Assembly (NCBI RefSeq): GCF_040537815.1 | Contig: NZ_JBEWSZ010000001.1 | Span: 4,960,001 to 5,024,000 of the forward strand | DNA: 64,000 bases | Direction: 5' to 3' | Origin: Mesorhizobium shangrilense | GTDB taxonomy: Bacteria; Pseudomonadota; Alphaproteobacteria; Rhizobiales; Rhizobiaceae | Part shown: in pieces, positions 8,745-16,243 of the stretch | Layout of the letters: each line of letters starts with the position of its first letter | Numbering within the stretch: the first letter of the stretch is position 1 | The notes under the pieces: model-generated | Told to the model about the DNA's origin: nothing | The model's input: only the letters and a program-made list of their open reading frames with translations | Databases searched by the model: none | Position numbers and translations under genes: made by a program

Positions 8745-9536
8745 TCAATCGGCCTCAAGCAGGATGTCCTCGATCTCGTCGGCGTCCTTCTTCAGCGTCA
8801 TGTAGAGGACAAGTGCGGCAATGCAGCCAAGGAAGGCCAGGCTGGTAAAAGTCGTTCCCCAGCCCAGGCCGCCATACTCGACCGGCTGCGAGAGCAGGTC
8901 GCCGAACGAGGCGCCAAGCGGCCGGGTCAGGATATAGGCAAGCCAGAAGGCGAGGATGCCGTTGATCTTGAGGACATAGTAGGCAAGGGCAATGAGCGCG
9001 ATCACGCCGCCAAACAGAAGGCCGGTGGTCAGATAGCCCATGTCGAAGCTTTCCGCGACCAGATCGCCGGCGGCGGTCCCCAGCGAGAAGGTGAAGAGGA
9101 TCGCCAGCCAGTAGAAGATTTCGCGTCTCGTCGTGTAAATGGTGTGGATCGACAGCGTTCTTTCGCTGGCGTACCAGAGCGCGAATGTGGCGGCGAGCAA
9201 GACGCTGAACACGATCGTCGTGGTCTGCAGGCGTACGCCGAAATTATCGACGAGATTGTCGGTGATCAGGGTGCCGACGATACTTACCAATACGACAGCC
9301 AGCCAGTAAGCCCAGGGTATGTAACGCTTCTGGGCGAATTGAAGGACGAGCGCGACGATCAGGACACCGGTCATGATCAGCGATGTGACTGTCAGGCCAA
9401 GACCAAGATTGACAGCGAGGTAGTCCGCCGCCGTTTCCCCCATGGTCACGGCCATGAGCTTGATCAGCCAGAAATCGACGGTGACATTCGGCACCCGGTT
9501 GAGAGCGGGTGCGATACGTTGGGTGGATGAGAGCAT
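8745..9536 (-). CDS. DUF347-repeat inner-membrane protein (COG4705 type)
   Basis: A 263-residue integral membrane protein with about eight hydrophobic helices and repeats of a short acidic motif: KLMAVTMGETAADYLA near the N-terminus, VGTLITDNLVDN, FSLGTAAGDLVAES, and YILTRPLGASFGDLL. These internal repeats, each placing Gly, Glu/Asp and Thr inside helices, are the hallmark of DUF347/COG4705 proteins, whose function is not established. Acidic residues repeated in helices would fit a cation transporter, but that is speculation. It sits 35 bp after the small secreted protein gene and 104 bp before the response regulator, so it is probably in their operon. Confidence 0.8.
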   Translation of the reverse strand: MLSSTQRIAPALNRVPNVTVDFWLIKLMAVTMGETAADYLAVNLGLGLTVTSLIMTGVLIVALVLQFAQKRYIPWAYWLAVVLVSIVGTLITDNLVDNFGVRLQTTTIVFSVLLAATFALWYASERTLSIHTIYTTRREIFYWLAILFTFSLGTAAGDLVAESFDMGYLTTGLLFGGVIALIALAYYVLKINGILAFWLAYILTRPLGASFGDLLSQPVEYGGLGWGTTFTSLAFLGCIAALVLYMTLKKDADEIEDILLEAD

Positions 9537-9571
9537 GGCCGATGTCCTGTCTTCGAGGATATTGAGCGGGC

Positions 9572-9829
9572 TTACTTGCCCATGACCTTCATGGCCTGTG
9601 CGAAAAAGTCGTCGGCGCGCTTGTCGTCGTCGGCGTTGCAGCGCTCGATGCCCTTGGTTTCGAGATCCGAAACCTTGGCCTTGTCCGCGTCATTGAGTTT
9701 CGCCGTGGCTTCCGTGGCCCGCAGCGCCTTGAGCGCGTCTTCGCAGGGCGTCGGGGCGGCGAATGCGGAAGCAATCGGATTGGTGATGGCAATGGTGCCG
9801 AGGGCGAGGGCAATGATAAGCTTTTTCAT
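9572..9829 (-). CDS. Small secreted protein, unknown function
   Basis: An 85-residue protein with a clear signal peptide (MKKLIIALALGTIAITNP, cut near AFAAPTPC). The mature part of about 60 residues is highly charged and probably helical, with two cysteines (TPCEDAL and IERCNADDD) that could form one disulfide. The ATG at 9829 opens the signal peptide and was preferred over the longer open frame. TTAC box C lies 120 bp upstream. It probably heads an operon with the DUF347 gene and the two-component system. I do not recognise a family. Confidence 0.7.
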   Translation of the reverse strand: MKKLIIALALGTIAITNPIASAFAAPTPCEDALKALRATEATAKLNDADKAKVSDLETKGIERCNADDDKRADDFFAQAMKVMGK

Positions 9830-9911
9830 CTGGATGGTTTCCCCTGTCTGGCGCCGGTTCCCGGCGACATTGAGCAATCCCGGCCAGGGCAAGACCCTGC
9901 CGGCCTCCGCA

Positions 9912-9968
9912 CAATAGGGACGTGAACTCTCCTCCGTCTTTCCGGAGCCTTACAGTTTCGTAAATATG
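9912..9968 (-). promoter_or_regulatory. TTAC box C with -10-like element
   Basis: The core TTACAGTTTCGTAA (plus reading, 9950-9963) is followed on the minus strand after 31 nt by CCTATTG (9918-9912). This spacing is the same as at box A. It is placed to drive the small secreted protein, DUF347 and two-component genes. The box is the most divergent of the four inside (AGTT instead of AAAT) but keeps TTACA, T and CGTAA. Confidence 0.55.
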
Positions 9969-10184
9969 CTTGCGGATCAGAGGAGCCGACGATCGAAGCA
10001 CGATTGCGGGTCCAAAGAATAAATGACCACAACTTGACCCAGATCTGTCTTCAGGCGGACCGCACGGCGGTCAGTGTCGAGGGCATTATTTCAGGACCAA
10101 TGCATTCCGGTCGATTCTATCCGGCATCTATTGACGTGAGCCAGTGCAATTGACACTGCCACTCACGCTCGCTTGTCCAGAGGC
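9969..10184. other. Intergenic stretch with a possible hairpin
   Basis: Between boxes C and D I see no convincing gene. An imperfect inverted repeat at 10136-10166 (GTGAG...AGTG / CACT...CTCAC) could form a small hairpin. A minus-strand open frame here has no ribosome-binding site or protein-like composition. Confidence 0.3.
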
Positions 10185-10203
10185 TTACAAATTCGTAAGA
10201 ATG
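10185..10203 (+). promoter_or_regulatory. TTAC box D upstream of the ICMT-like gene
   Basis: The core TTACAAATTCGTAA (10185-10198) is the closest copy to a perfect palindrome. It lies 124 bp before the start of the methyltransferase-like gene at 10323, and 221 bp from box C. It may serve the plus-strand gene and also act at a distance on the divergent operon. No clear -10 is seen at the spacing found at boxes A and C. Confidence 0.5.
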
Positions 10204-10322
10204 GACCTCGTTCGCGAAAAGGGCCTTTACGAACGCCTCGCGGTGCGGTGATAGGGACCGGTGTCCTGCCTGAATGTCGTTACCAGTGCCCCCCGGGCTT
10301 GTCGAGCCAAGGAAAACGCGCA

Positions 10323-10958
10323 ATGACCTATGTTCCTCTCAAGCCGGTTTTGGAGGCCTTCGACCAGCGCAAGCGTCTGATCGTCGTTCGAGCCGCCGCC
10401 GTGCTTGCGGTGTTGCTGCTGCTGTTTGCCAGACCGGCCCTGACCGAGGGCTCGAACGGACACGAAACCCTGGAGTTCATCGGCTTCTGCCTGGTGCTCG
10501 TCTGCATTGCCGGACGGCTCTGGAGCATCCTCTATGTCGGCGGCAAGAAGAACCAGGAACTGGTGTCGTCGGGACCGTTTTCGATGACCCAGAACCCGCT
10601 CTACTTCTTCTCGACGGTCGGCGCTGTCGGTGTCGGACTGATCTTTGGCTCGCTGACGGCCGCCATCGCGCTGGGCCTTGCCAGCTTTTTCATCTTTCGG
10701 GTCACGGCGCGCAAGGAAGCCGAATATCTGCTCGGTAAATTCGGCCCCGCCTACCTGGCCTATGCCCAGAGCACGCCACGTTTCTGGCCGAACCCGATGC
10801 TCTTCCATGATCCCGACGAGCTTCAGTTCTCGACGCGGGCGCTGAAGCGCACATTCTACGATGGGCTCTATTTCCTGGCGATCTTTCCAGCCATCGAGCT
10901 GCTTGAGCAATTCCGGGCGAGCGGCCTGCTGTTCCAGCCCTTGCTCACGCTCTACTGA
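10323..10958 (+). CDS. Isoprenylcysteine carboxyl methyltransferase/PEMT-like membrane methyltransferase
   Basis: A 211-residue membrane protein with about five helices. The C-terminal half carries the ICMT/phospholipid methyltransferase signature: GPFSMTQNPLYFFSTVGAVG, then ARKEAEYLLGKFGPAYLAYAQSTPRFWP, where the RxxxEE/E-Y-pattern supports S-adenosylmethionine binding. Bacteria lack prenylated CaaX proteins in general, so the methyl acceptor is probably a lipid or small molecule. The ATG at 10323 has AAGGAAAA upstream and was chosen over a longer frame from 10173 that runs through box D. It is divergent from the two-component operon and probably in its regulon. Confidence 0.8.
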   Translation: MTYVPLKPVLEAFDQRKRLIVVRAAAVLAVLLLLFARPALTEGSNGHETLEFIGFCLVLVCIAGRLWSILYVGGKKNQELVSSGPFSMTQNPLYFFSTVGAVGVGLIFGSLTAAIALGLASFFIFRVTARKEAEYLLGKFGPAYLAYAQSTPRFWPNPMLFHDPDELQFSTRALKRTFYDGLYFLAIFPAIELLEQFRASGLLFQPLLTLY

Positions 10959-11022
10959 GCGTTGGCGGTTCGAAACACCGTTCCTCTGATCTGGAAGACA
11001 GCCGGCTAAGCGACTCGTGCCG

Positions 11023-12327
11023 TCATGTAGCGCTTTGGCTGTCGAGGAGCCTGTAGTACTGGCTGACGGCGAAGACACCGACCTTGCGCAAGGCATGCAG
11101 CGCATAGGGATTCGGCGCGGTCACTGGGAAGGGCAGATCGGCAGGCTCGGTTCCGGTCGCAAGAGCGGACAGCAGCTTGCCGATGGCCGTGCATGTGGCG
11201 ACGCCGCGACCATTGCAACCAAGTGCCGTAAGCAGGCCGGGAGCCAGGATGTGGATGTGCGGCATCGTGTCCTTGGTGATGGCAACCTTGCCGCTCCAGA
11301 CGAATTCAATGGGTGAACCGGCGGCCAGCGGAAAAATCCGCGCCAGAGCCGCCTTCAGCGTCCTGGCATCGTCCATTGTGGGATTGTCGTCGACGGGAGA
11401 TCGGCCGCCCATGATCAGCCGACCTTCATGGTCCAGGCGAAAGTAAAGCAGGAGCCTCCTGGTGTCGGCCACGCCCTGGCCGCCCGGCAGGATAGTGCTG
11501 CGAACCGCTGGCGCCAGCGGGTGCGTGGCAATCTGGAAGCTGGTCACGGGAATGACGGTCTGGCGAAGGCCCGGCCAGAGATCTCCGGTATAGGCGTTGG
11601 TGGCCAGGATCACCTTTCGCGCACGGACGCTGCCCTGACCAAGATTTAGCGTCCAGCCTTTGTCCGTCGAACTCAGCCTGAGCACCGGCGCATTCGCCAG
11701 GATGGTCGCGCCTTGCGACATCGCGGCGGCTGCCAGCCCGCGTGCGTAGCCGAGTGGCTGCAGCACGCCGCCGCGCGGGTCGAACCAGCCGCCATGATAG
11801 GCATTGGGCGACGACCCGGTCAGCGTCGCCATCGCCTGGCGATCGAGCAGGCGGGCCCCGACGCCGCGCGCATGCCACTGGCGAAAGCGCGGGGTCACGA
11901 TCTCCTCGAAAGCCCTCACGCCATGCGCGCCCTGGATCCAGCCGCTGCGCCTGGCGTGGCAGTCGATGCCGTATTTCTCGATGATGTCGAAGACCAGGTC
12001 GGCCGCGCCGCCGATTGTCCTGGTGATGGCGGTGCCCAGCGCCTGTCCGAACTTGGCTTCGAGCTTGTCGGGGTCGTGCTTGAGCCCGGCGATGATCTGG
12101 CCGCCATTGCGCCCCGAAGCTCCCCAACCGGGCTCGCTGGCCTCGACCACGACCACCTTCTTGCCGGCCTGCGACAGGTGCAGCGCGGCGCTGAGACCGG
12201 TATAGCCGGCGCCGACGATGGCGACGTCGGCCGCGATGTCGCCCCCAGCCGTGGAATATGGCGGCGCTGGGGTCGCGGTCGCCGCCCAGAGGCTGGCTGG
12301 CAGGGCATGTGGACCGGCGGCGGGCAT
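11023..12327 (-). CDS. FAD-dependent amine oxidoreductase (DAO family, PuuB-like)
   Basis: A 434-residue DAO-fold flavoenzyme. The Rossmann motif is VAIVGAGYTGLSAALHLSQ near the N-terminus, followed by GASGRNGGQI, the typical FAD-contact stretch of the gamma-glutamylputrescine oxidase/sarcosine oxidase group, and a C-terminal GCNGRGVATCTAIG flavin motif. Such enzymes oxidise secondary or primary amines to imines with release of ammonia or methylamine. The start at 12327 has GGAGA in front. It is the last gene of a seven-gene operon with a polyamine-type importer, so the imported amine is the likely substrate. The precise amine is not known. Confidence 0.85.
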   Translation of the reverse strand: MPAAGPHALPASLWAATATPAPPYSTAGGDIAADVAIVGAGYTGLSAALHLSQAGKKVVVVEASEPGWGASGRNGGQIIAGLKHDPDKLEAKFGQALGTAITRTIGGAADLVFDIIEKYGIDCHARRSGWIQGAHGVRAFEEIVTPRFRQWHARGVGARLLDRQAMATLTGSSPNAYHGGWFDPRGGVLQPLGYARGLAAAAMSQGATILANAPVLRLSSTDKGWTLNLGQGSVRARKVILATNAYTGDLWPGLRQTVIPVTSFQIATHPLAPAVRSTILPGGQGVADTRRLLLYFRLDHEGRLIMGGRSPVDDNPTMDDARTLKAALARIFPLAAGSPIEFVWSGKVAITKDTMPHIHILAPGLLTALGCNGRGVATCTAIGKLLSALATGTEPADLPFPVTAPNPYALHALRKVGVFAVSQYYRLLDSQSAT

Positions 12328-12408
12328 GGTTGGCTCTCCCTGAGCGTATTGGCAAGGAAACGCTCCGGCAGACGATGTGCCGGAGCGCCCGGACATTGCT
12401 ATGGCCGG

Positions 12409-13461
12409 TTATTGCAGCATCAGCTGGTTCCACTTTTCCTCATAGGCGACAGAGTATTTGTCGGCTTCGCCTTCGTTGAGGATCAGCATGTCCTTGATGT
12501 TGTCCGCCGACATGACGAGGATCTTCTTGGTCTCGGCGTCGGCGCCTGATGTCGCGGTGCTGAGCACGGGCCCATAGGTCTTGAGGGCCAGCAGCTTTGC
12601 CTGCTGCGGTTCGGCGAGCGCGAAGTTGATGGCTTCATGCGCCAGTTCGGCATTGGGCGATCCCTTGGGGATGACCCACCAATTGGCCCAGGCGATGCCG
12701 TCCTTGTAGGTGAAGCCGACGGGCGCGCCTTCGGCTTCCGCCGCCAGCACGCGACCACTCCAGGCCGAGGACAGCGCCAGCTCGCCCGAAGACAGCAGTT
12801 GCGGCGGTTGCGCACCGGTGCCCCACCAGACCGAGACATGCGGCTTCAGCTCCTTGATCTTGGCCATGGCCATGTCGGCCTTCTCGGTCGTGTAGGGAAA
12901 CACTTCCGACGGCTTCAGGCCGGATGCCAGAAGGGCTGCTTCGTAATTGTAGTAGAAGAAGCGGTAGAGGCCGCGTGGCCCGGGGAAGCGTTTCACATCC
13001 CAGAAGTCGGCCCAGGACTGCGGGCCGGCATCGGGAAACGCCGTCTTCGACCAGGCGATCACGGTGGCGCCCGTCGAGGTGGCGATGCCGTTCGGCGCGA
13101 TCCAGCCTTTTTCAAGTGCCGCTGCATTGGGGATCTTCGACACGTCGATCGGCTCGAGGAACCCTTCATTGCCGCCTTGCCAGACGGTGCGGCCGCCGAC
13201 GTCGACGAGGTCCCACTCGACGGCCTTGGCTTGAACCATGGCCTTGATCTTGGCCGTCTCGGTCGGTGATGTGTTGATCACCTCGATGCCCTTGAGCTGG
13301 CCGAAAGGATCGATGAACGCCGCCTTTTCGGCATTCGACAGGGCGCCGCCCCAGGAGGTGAAGGTGAAGGGCCGGCCGGCAGCATTGGCCAGTCGCGGAA
13401 GACCCGTCGCGCCGGCCAGCAAGCCGCCCGCTGCCGTCAGAAGGAAAGTACGCCTATGCAT
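12409..13461 (-). CDS. Polyamine-type ABC transporter substrate-binding protein
   Basis: A 350-residue periplasmic binding protein of the PotD/PotF-like family 1 class. It begins MHRRTFLLTAAGGLLAG, a Tat-like signal (RRTFL), with cleavage near ANA-AGRPF. The body has FTFTSWGGALSNAEKAAF and the VEWDLVDVGG segment usual in this family, and ends near NEGEADKYSVAYEEKWNQL. It overlaps the end of the ATPase gene by 8 bp. With the two permeases and the ATPase upstream it makes a complete importer. The ligand is probably a polyamine or other cationic amine or quaternary compound; that is inferred from the family and the flavoenzyme downstream. Confidence 0.87.
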   Translation of the reverse strand: MHRRTFLLTAAGGLLAGATGLPRLANAAGRPFTFTSWGGALSNAEKAAFIDPFGQLKGIEVINTSPTETAKIKAMVQAKAVEWDLVDVGGRTVWQGGNEGFLEPIDVSKIPNAAALEKGWIAPNGIATSTGATVIAWSKTAFPDAGPQSWADFWDVKRFPGPRGLYRFFYYNYEAALLASGLKPSEVFPYTTEKADMAMAKIKELKPHVSVWWGTGAQPPQLLSSGELALSSAWSGRVLAAEAEGAPVGFTYKDGIAWANWWVIPKGSPNAELAHEAINFALAEPQQAKLLALKTYGPVLSTATSGADAETKKILVMSADNIKDMLILNEGEADKYSVAYEEKWNQLMLQ

Positions 13462-14572
13462 CAGCTTTCTCCGTTTTGGTGGGTTTGGGTGGGGAATGAG
13501 GGACGGCGCGGACATTGCCCGGTTTCCACGACACATGGACCTTGGCGCCGGCCTGCAATGTCCGGTCGGTGATCTGCCGGGCGGCGAGCGTCTGGCCGCT
13601 CTCCAGCCTCAGGGTGAGCTGGGTGAGTTCGCCGAGATAGATCACCTCGACGATCTCGGCGACGACGCCGTCGCCGCCCTGGCCAAGTTCGACATGTTCC
13701 GGCCGGATCAGCAGCCGCGCCGGTTCGCCGGGCGCTGTGCCGGGTGCCGCGTCGACGGCAATCGTCCTGCTGAAGGCCTCGACATCGACCGAGGCCTGGC
13801 CGCCGGATGTCGAGAGAACGCGCACCGGCAACAGATTGGACTCGCCGATGAAGCCGGCTACGAAGGCGTTGACGGGGCGATCATAGAGATCATCGACCGT
13901 TCCCAGCTGCTGGATGCGGCCGCTGTCCATCACCGCGATACGGTCGGACAGCACCAGCGCCTCCTCCTGGTCGTGGGTGACATAGATGGTGGTGCGGCCA
14001 AGGCGCTGGTGAAGCCGGCGCAGTTCAAGCTGCACCGAGCGGCGAAGCTGCTTGTCGAGCGCGCCGAGCGGCTCGTCCATCAGCAACACGTCGGGTTCGA
14101 TGACCAGCGCGCGGGCCAAAGCCACGCGCTGCTGCTGTCCGCCCGACAATTGCTGGATCGGCCGGTCGGCGAAGCCGTCGAGCCGCATCAGCGCCAGGAT
14201 CTCGTCGACCTTTCGGGCAATGTCGGGCTTCGATAGCCGGCGTACGGTCAGGCCATAAGCGACGTTCTCGCCGACGCTCATGTGCGGAAACAGCGCGTAG
14301 TTCTGGAACACCATGCCGATGTTGCGGTGGCGGGCGGGCGTGTGCGTCACGTCGCGATCGCCGATGCGGATTTCGCCTGCCGTCGGTTCGATATAGCCGG
14401 CGGTCAAATTGAGCAGCGTGGTCTTGCCCGAACCCGAGGGGCCAAGCAGCGTCAGGAACTCGCCGGCATTCACGTCGAGGTTGGTGGGCTCGAGTGCCTT
14501 GAAGCTTCCATAGTTCTTCGACAGGCCGGCAAGCCGCAGCGGCAGTCCTGATTGGGTCCCCGGTTTGATCAT
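13454..14572 (-). CDS. PotA-type ABC transporter ATP-binding protein
   Basis: A 372-residue ATPase with Walker A GPSGSGKTT, Q-loop MVFQNYALFPHM, signature LSGGQQQRVALARAL, Walker B LLMDEPLGALD, H-loop YVTHDQEEA, and a C-terminal TOBE domain (about 290-365) typical of the spermidine/putrescine subgroup. The start at 14572 overlaps the PotC-like permease stop by 4 bp; the open frame extends far upstream but only as a shadow of the permease gene. It powers the importer formed by the two permeases and the binding protein. Confidence 0.92.
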   Translation of the reverse strand: MIKPGTQSGLPLRLAGLSKNYGSFKALEPTNLDVNAGEFLTLLGPSGSGKTTLLNLTAGYIEPTAGEIRIGDRDVTHTPARHRNIGMVFQNYALFPHMSVGENVAYGLTVRRLSKPDIARKVDEILALMRLDGFADRPIQQLSGGQQQRVALARALVIEPDVLLMDEPLGALDKQLRRSVQLELRRLHQRLGRTTIYVTHDQEEALVLSDRIAVMDSGRIQQLGTVDDLYDRPVNAFVAGFIGESNLLPVRVLSTSGGQASVDVEAFSRTIAVDAAPGTAPGEPARLLIRPEHVELGQGGDGVVAEIVEVIYLGELTQLTLRLESGQTLAARQITDRTLQAGAKVHVSWKPGNVRAVPHSPPKPTKTEKADA

Positions 14573-15369
14573 CGTGTATGGCCTCCGGCTTTGCTGCTGG
14601 CAATCTGCGCCAGGGCGAACAGCACGATCGCAAGCGCGATCATCACGGTCGCGGCGACGGCAATGACCGGGGTGAATTCCAGCCGGATCGATTCCCAGAT
14701 CTTCACCGGCAGGGTTTTCGAGGAATAGCCGGCCATGAACACGGCGACGATCACCTCGTCGAACGAGGTGATGAAGGAGAAGATGGCGCCGCCGACAATG
14801 CCGGGCACGATGTTGGGCAAGGTGACGGTGCGAAAGATCGTCCATGGTCCGGCGCCGAGGCCGGCGGCCGCCTTCAGCCAGTTGCCGTCGACGGCCCGCA
14901 AGGCGATGCCGACATTGATGACCACGAAAGGCAGCGCCAGCAGCGCATGGCCAAGGCTCATCCCGAGGATGGTGCCGCTCAGGCCGACATCAAGCGCACT
15001 ACGGTAGAGTGCCACGGCGGTGACGATGACCGGCACGATCATCGGCGCCAGGAACAGCCCGGTGACGAGCGTGCGCAGGCGGCCATCGATGCGGCGCAGG
15101 CCGATTGCCGCCAGCGTTCCGATGACCACGGCGATCACCGTCGCCAGCGTCGCGACCTCGACGCTGTTGAACAGGGAGCTGCGCCACTCCGGATCGGCGA
15201 GGAAACGCTCGTACCAGATGTCGGACCAGGCGCGCGGCGGCAAATAGATGAAGCTCGCCTTGTTGAAGGAGGCGGGAACCACGGCAAGGATCGGCAGCAC
15301 CAGGAATGCCAGGACCAGGCTGGCGCCGGCGTTGGCGGCCATGCGCAGGAAAAGCGGCAGCCTGTTCAT
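14569..15369 (-). CDS. ABC importer permease, PotC type
   Basis: A 266-residue permease with six predicted helices and the binding-protein-dependent transport motif (EAA loop) in DGNWLKAAAGLGAGPWTIFRTVTLPNIVPGI. It overlaps both neighbours by 4 bp. It pairs with the PotB-type permease encoded immediately upstream. Confidence 0.9.
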   Translation of the reverse strand: MNRLPLFLRMAANAGASLVLAFLVLPILAVVPASFNKASFIYLPPRAWSDIWYERFLADPEWRSSLFNSVEVATLATVIAVVIGTLAAIGLRRIDGRLRTLVTGLFLAPMIVPVIVTAVALYRSALDVGLSGTILGMSLGHALLALPFVVINVGIALRAVDGNWLKAAAGLGAGPWTIFRTVTLPNIVPGIVGGAIFSFITSFDEVIVAVFMAGYSSKTLPVKIWESIRLEFTPVIAVAATVMIALAIVLFALAQIASSKAGGHTR

Positions 15370-16211
15370 CGGGCGAAGAACCCCTTCTCCATCGGCAGCA
15401 GCCTTGCGGTCAGCGCCATCAGCACGAGCACGATCGCCAGCAGCGCCATCGAGCCGGCCGCGGCGAGCGACCAGGCCAGGCGGTCGTTGACGAAGCTCGC
15501 GATCAGCATGGAAAGTGTGATCGCATTCGAGCCGCCAAGCAGGGCGGGCGTGATGAAGAAGCCGAGCGACAGCAGGAAGACGAAGGTCGCGCCGCCGGCA
15601 AGGCCGGGCAGGCAGAGCGGAAAATAGATGCGGCGGAAGGTGTCGAGCAGGCCGGCGCCGAGCCCGTCGCTGGCGAGCAGCAGCCGGCGGTCGATGCGGA
15701 TCATGGCGCCGTAAAGCGGCAGGATCATGTAGGGCAGGAGGATGTGGATCATGCCGATGAGCACACCGACATTGTTGAAGAGAAGCGCCAGCGGCTCATC
15801 GGTGAGACCCGTGCTCATCAACAGCCGGTTGATCGGCCCGTTGCGCTCGAGCAGCATCATCCAGGCAAAGGTCCGCACCAGAACCGATATCCAGAAGGGA
15901 AACAGCACGCCATAGAGCGCCACCGCGAACCACACGCCCTTGAGCCGCGACAGCACATAGGCGACCGGCCAGGCCAGCAATGCGCAAAGTGCCGTGACGA
16001 CGACGGCGACGACAAAGGTGTTCCACATCACCTGGCGATAGACGGCGCTTTCGGCCAGGATGCCGAAGGTGGCGAACGGGCCGGTGGGATCGGTGAAGGC
16101 CAGCGAGAAAAGCCGCGCCAGCGGCACCACGAACAGCAGCGCCAGTACGACCAGGGCCGGGCCAAGCAGGCATGCGGTTTCGAGATGCCGGCGCGACATC
16201 AAGGCCGGCAC
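15366..16211 (-). CDS. ABC importer permease, PotB type
   Basis: A 281-residue permease with six predicted helices: the first follows MSRRHLETACLLGPALVV, and the EAA loop is at LLLASDGLGAGLLDTFRRIYFPLCLPGL. An ATG at 16199 is a possible alternative start. It lies 32 bp after the acyl-CoA dehydrogenase stop and is coupled by overlap to the PotC-type gene. Together they form the membrane channel of the amine importer. Confidence 0.9.
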   Translation of the reverse strand: MPALMSRRHLETACLLGPALVVLALLFVVPLARLFSLAFTDPTGPFATFGILAESAVYRQVMWNTFVVAVVVTALCALLAWPVAYVLSRLKGVWFAVALYGVLFPFWISVLVRTFAWMMLLERNGPINRLLMSTGLTDEPLALLFNNVGVLIGMIHILLPYMILPLYGAMIRIDRRLLLASDGLGAGLLDTFRRIYFPLCLPGLAGGATFVFLLSLGFFITPALLGGSNAITLSMLIASFVNDRLAWSLAAAGSMALLAIVLVLMALTARLLPMEKGFFAR

Positions 16212-16243
16212 TCCTTTCGATTCCCGTGGCGCGCTGGCATGGG

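Noticed and set aside
10117..10323. 68-codon minus-strand frame between the boxes C and D and the ICMT gene
   Set aside because: No ribosome-binding site, no protein-like pattern, and it covers the proposed operator D.
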